A stretch of 41,608 nt of DNA from Brevibacillus reuszeri (GTDB lineage Bacteria > Bacillota > Bacilli > Brevibacillales > Brevibacillaceae): contig NZ_BEXF01000036.1 in assembly GCF_002897295.1 (NCBI RefSeq), positions 1 through 41,608 on the forward strand. Reading direction: 5' to 3'. The position numbers and the translations under genes were made by a program. Under the pieces are notes generated by a model. The model had not been told where the DNA came from. It worked only from the letters and a program-made list of their open reading frames with translations, and did not search any database. Below, in pieces: positions 41,567-41,608 of this stretch. Position 1 is the first letter of the stretch; every line of letters begins with the position of its first letter.

Positions 41567-41608
41567 ATGGCTAAAAAAGGTCAAACATTCAAGCGATATT
41601 CCGAGGAG
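41567..41608 (+). CDS. Start of a transposase-like gene, truncated by the window end
   Basis: ATG with GGAGGGG about 9 nt upstream opens a frame of 14 codons, MAKKGQTFKRYSEE, that runs off the window. This N-terminus is typical of small IS3-family OrfA proteins with a helix-turn-helix following. Too short to be certain. Confidence 0.5.
   Translation, partial: MAKKGQTFKRYSEE

Larger units (their letters stand above)
41497..41608 (+). mobile_element. Left end of a probable IS3-family insertion sequence, cut by the window
   Basis: A TG-starting segment (TGAGTAGACAGTGTA) precedes a hairpin and a transposase-like start codon. The first 14 residues of the open frame resemble the N-terminus of IS3-type OrfA proteins common in Bacillales (recalled pattern, not searched). 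The exact end and target duplication cannot be fixed because the right end lies outside the window. Confidence 0.4.

Overview
The window looks like chromosomal DNA of a spore-forming Firmicute of the Paenibacillaceae, most like Brevibacillus. This is an inference. It rests on strong GGAGG-type ribosome binding sites, mixed ATG/GTG/TTG starts, a soluble SftA-type FtsK, a Bacillus-type single-anchor signal peptidase, a YheC/YheD-like ATP-grasp gene, a hut gene set and ECF and sigma-54 regulators. No RNA genes and no CRISPR array were seen.

Layout. (1) 1-4.6 kb: an IclR regulator with a clear promoter and a perfect 17-bp palindrome, an ATP-grasp protein on the opposite strand, an aldo/keto reductase, a PPOX flavoprotein, and a protein joining an N-terminal cysteine cluster to pentapeptide repeats. 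(2) 4.6-8.6 kb: hutU-hutI-hutG, coupled and co-directional; histidase (hutH) and hutP are not in the window. (3) 8.7-14.3 kb, a regulatory block: an AraC-type response regulator whose phospho-acceptor position is Glu, signal peptidase I, a sigma-54 enhancer-binding protein, a VOC protein and an ECF sigma factor with an extra tail. (4) 14.3-19.3 kb: a CPBP membrane protease, a membrane-anchored GH9 glycosidase, and a GH39-like glycosidase with a C-terminal region resembling phage tail proteins.

(5) 34.8 down to 19.25 kb, minus strand: a compact Wzx/Wzy-type polysaccharide operon of about 14 genes, many overlapping by 4 nt. Transcription order: Wzz-like co-polymerase, galU, initiating phosphoglycosyl transferase, flippase, polymerase/ligase, GT2, UDP-xylose synthase, UDP-glucose dehydrogenase, a Tat-exported DMFase-beta-like protein, an AsnB-like protein, GT4, a CDP-paratose-2-epimerase-like SDR, a WecG/TagA transferase and an acyltransferase. 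GalU, Ugd and Uxs together form a complete route glucose-1-P to UDP-Glc to UDP-GlcA to UDP-Xyl, so the polymer probably contains GlcA and/or Xyl. The AsnB-like and DMFase-like genes suggest amide chemistry on it. A LytR-CpsA-Psr (LCP) gene just upstream may attach the product to the wall, and the two glycosidases at the far end may trim it.

(6) 35-41.6 kb: the LCP gene, a small unknown protein, sftA/ftsK with about 9.5 in-frame 45-bp repeats, a divergent lipoprotein behind an ECF-type promoter, and at the very edge the start of what looks like an IS3-type insertion sequence.

The best candidates for something undescribed are the polysaccharide operon with its AsnB/DMFase-like pair and flanking glycosidases, the pseudo-receiver AraC regulator, the sigma factor with a VOC-like tail, and two sigma-54-type promoter matches, one of which faces no gene on its own strand.
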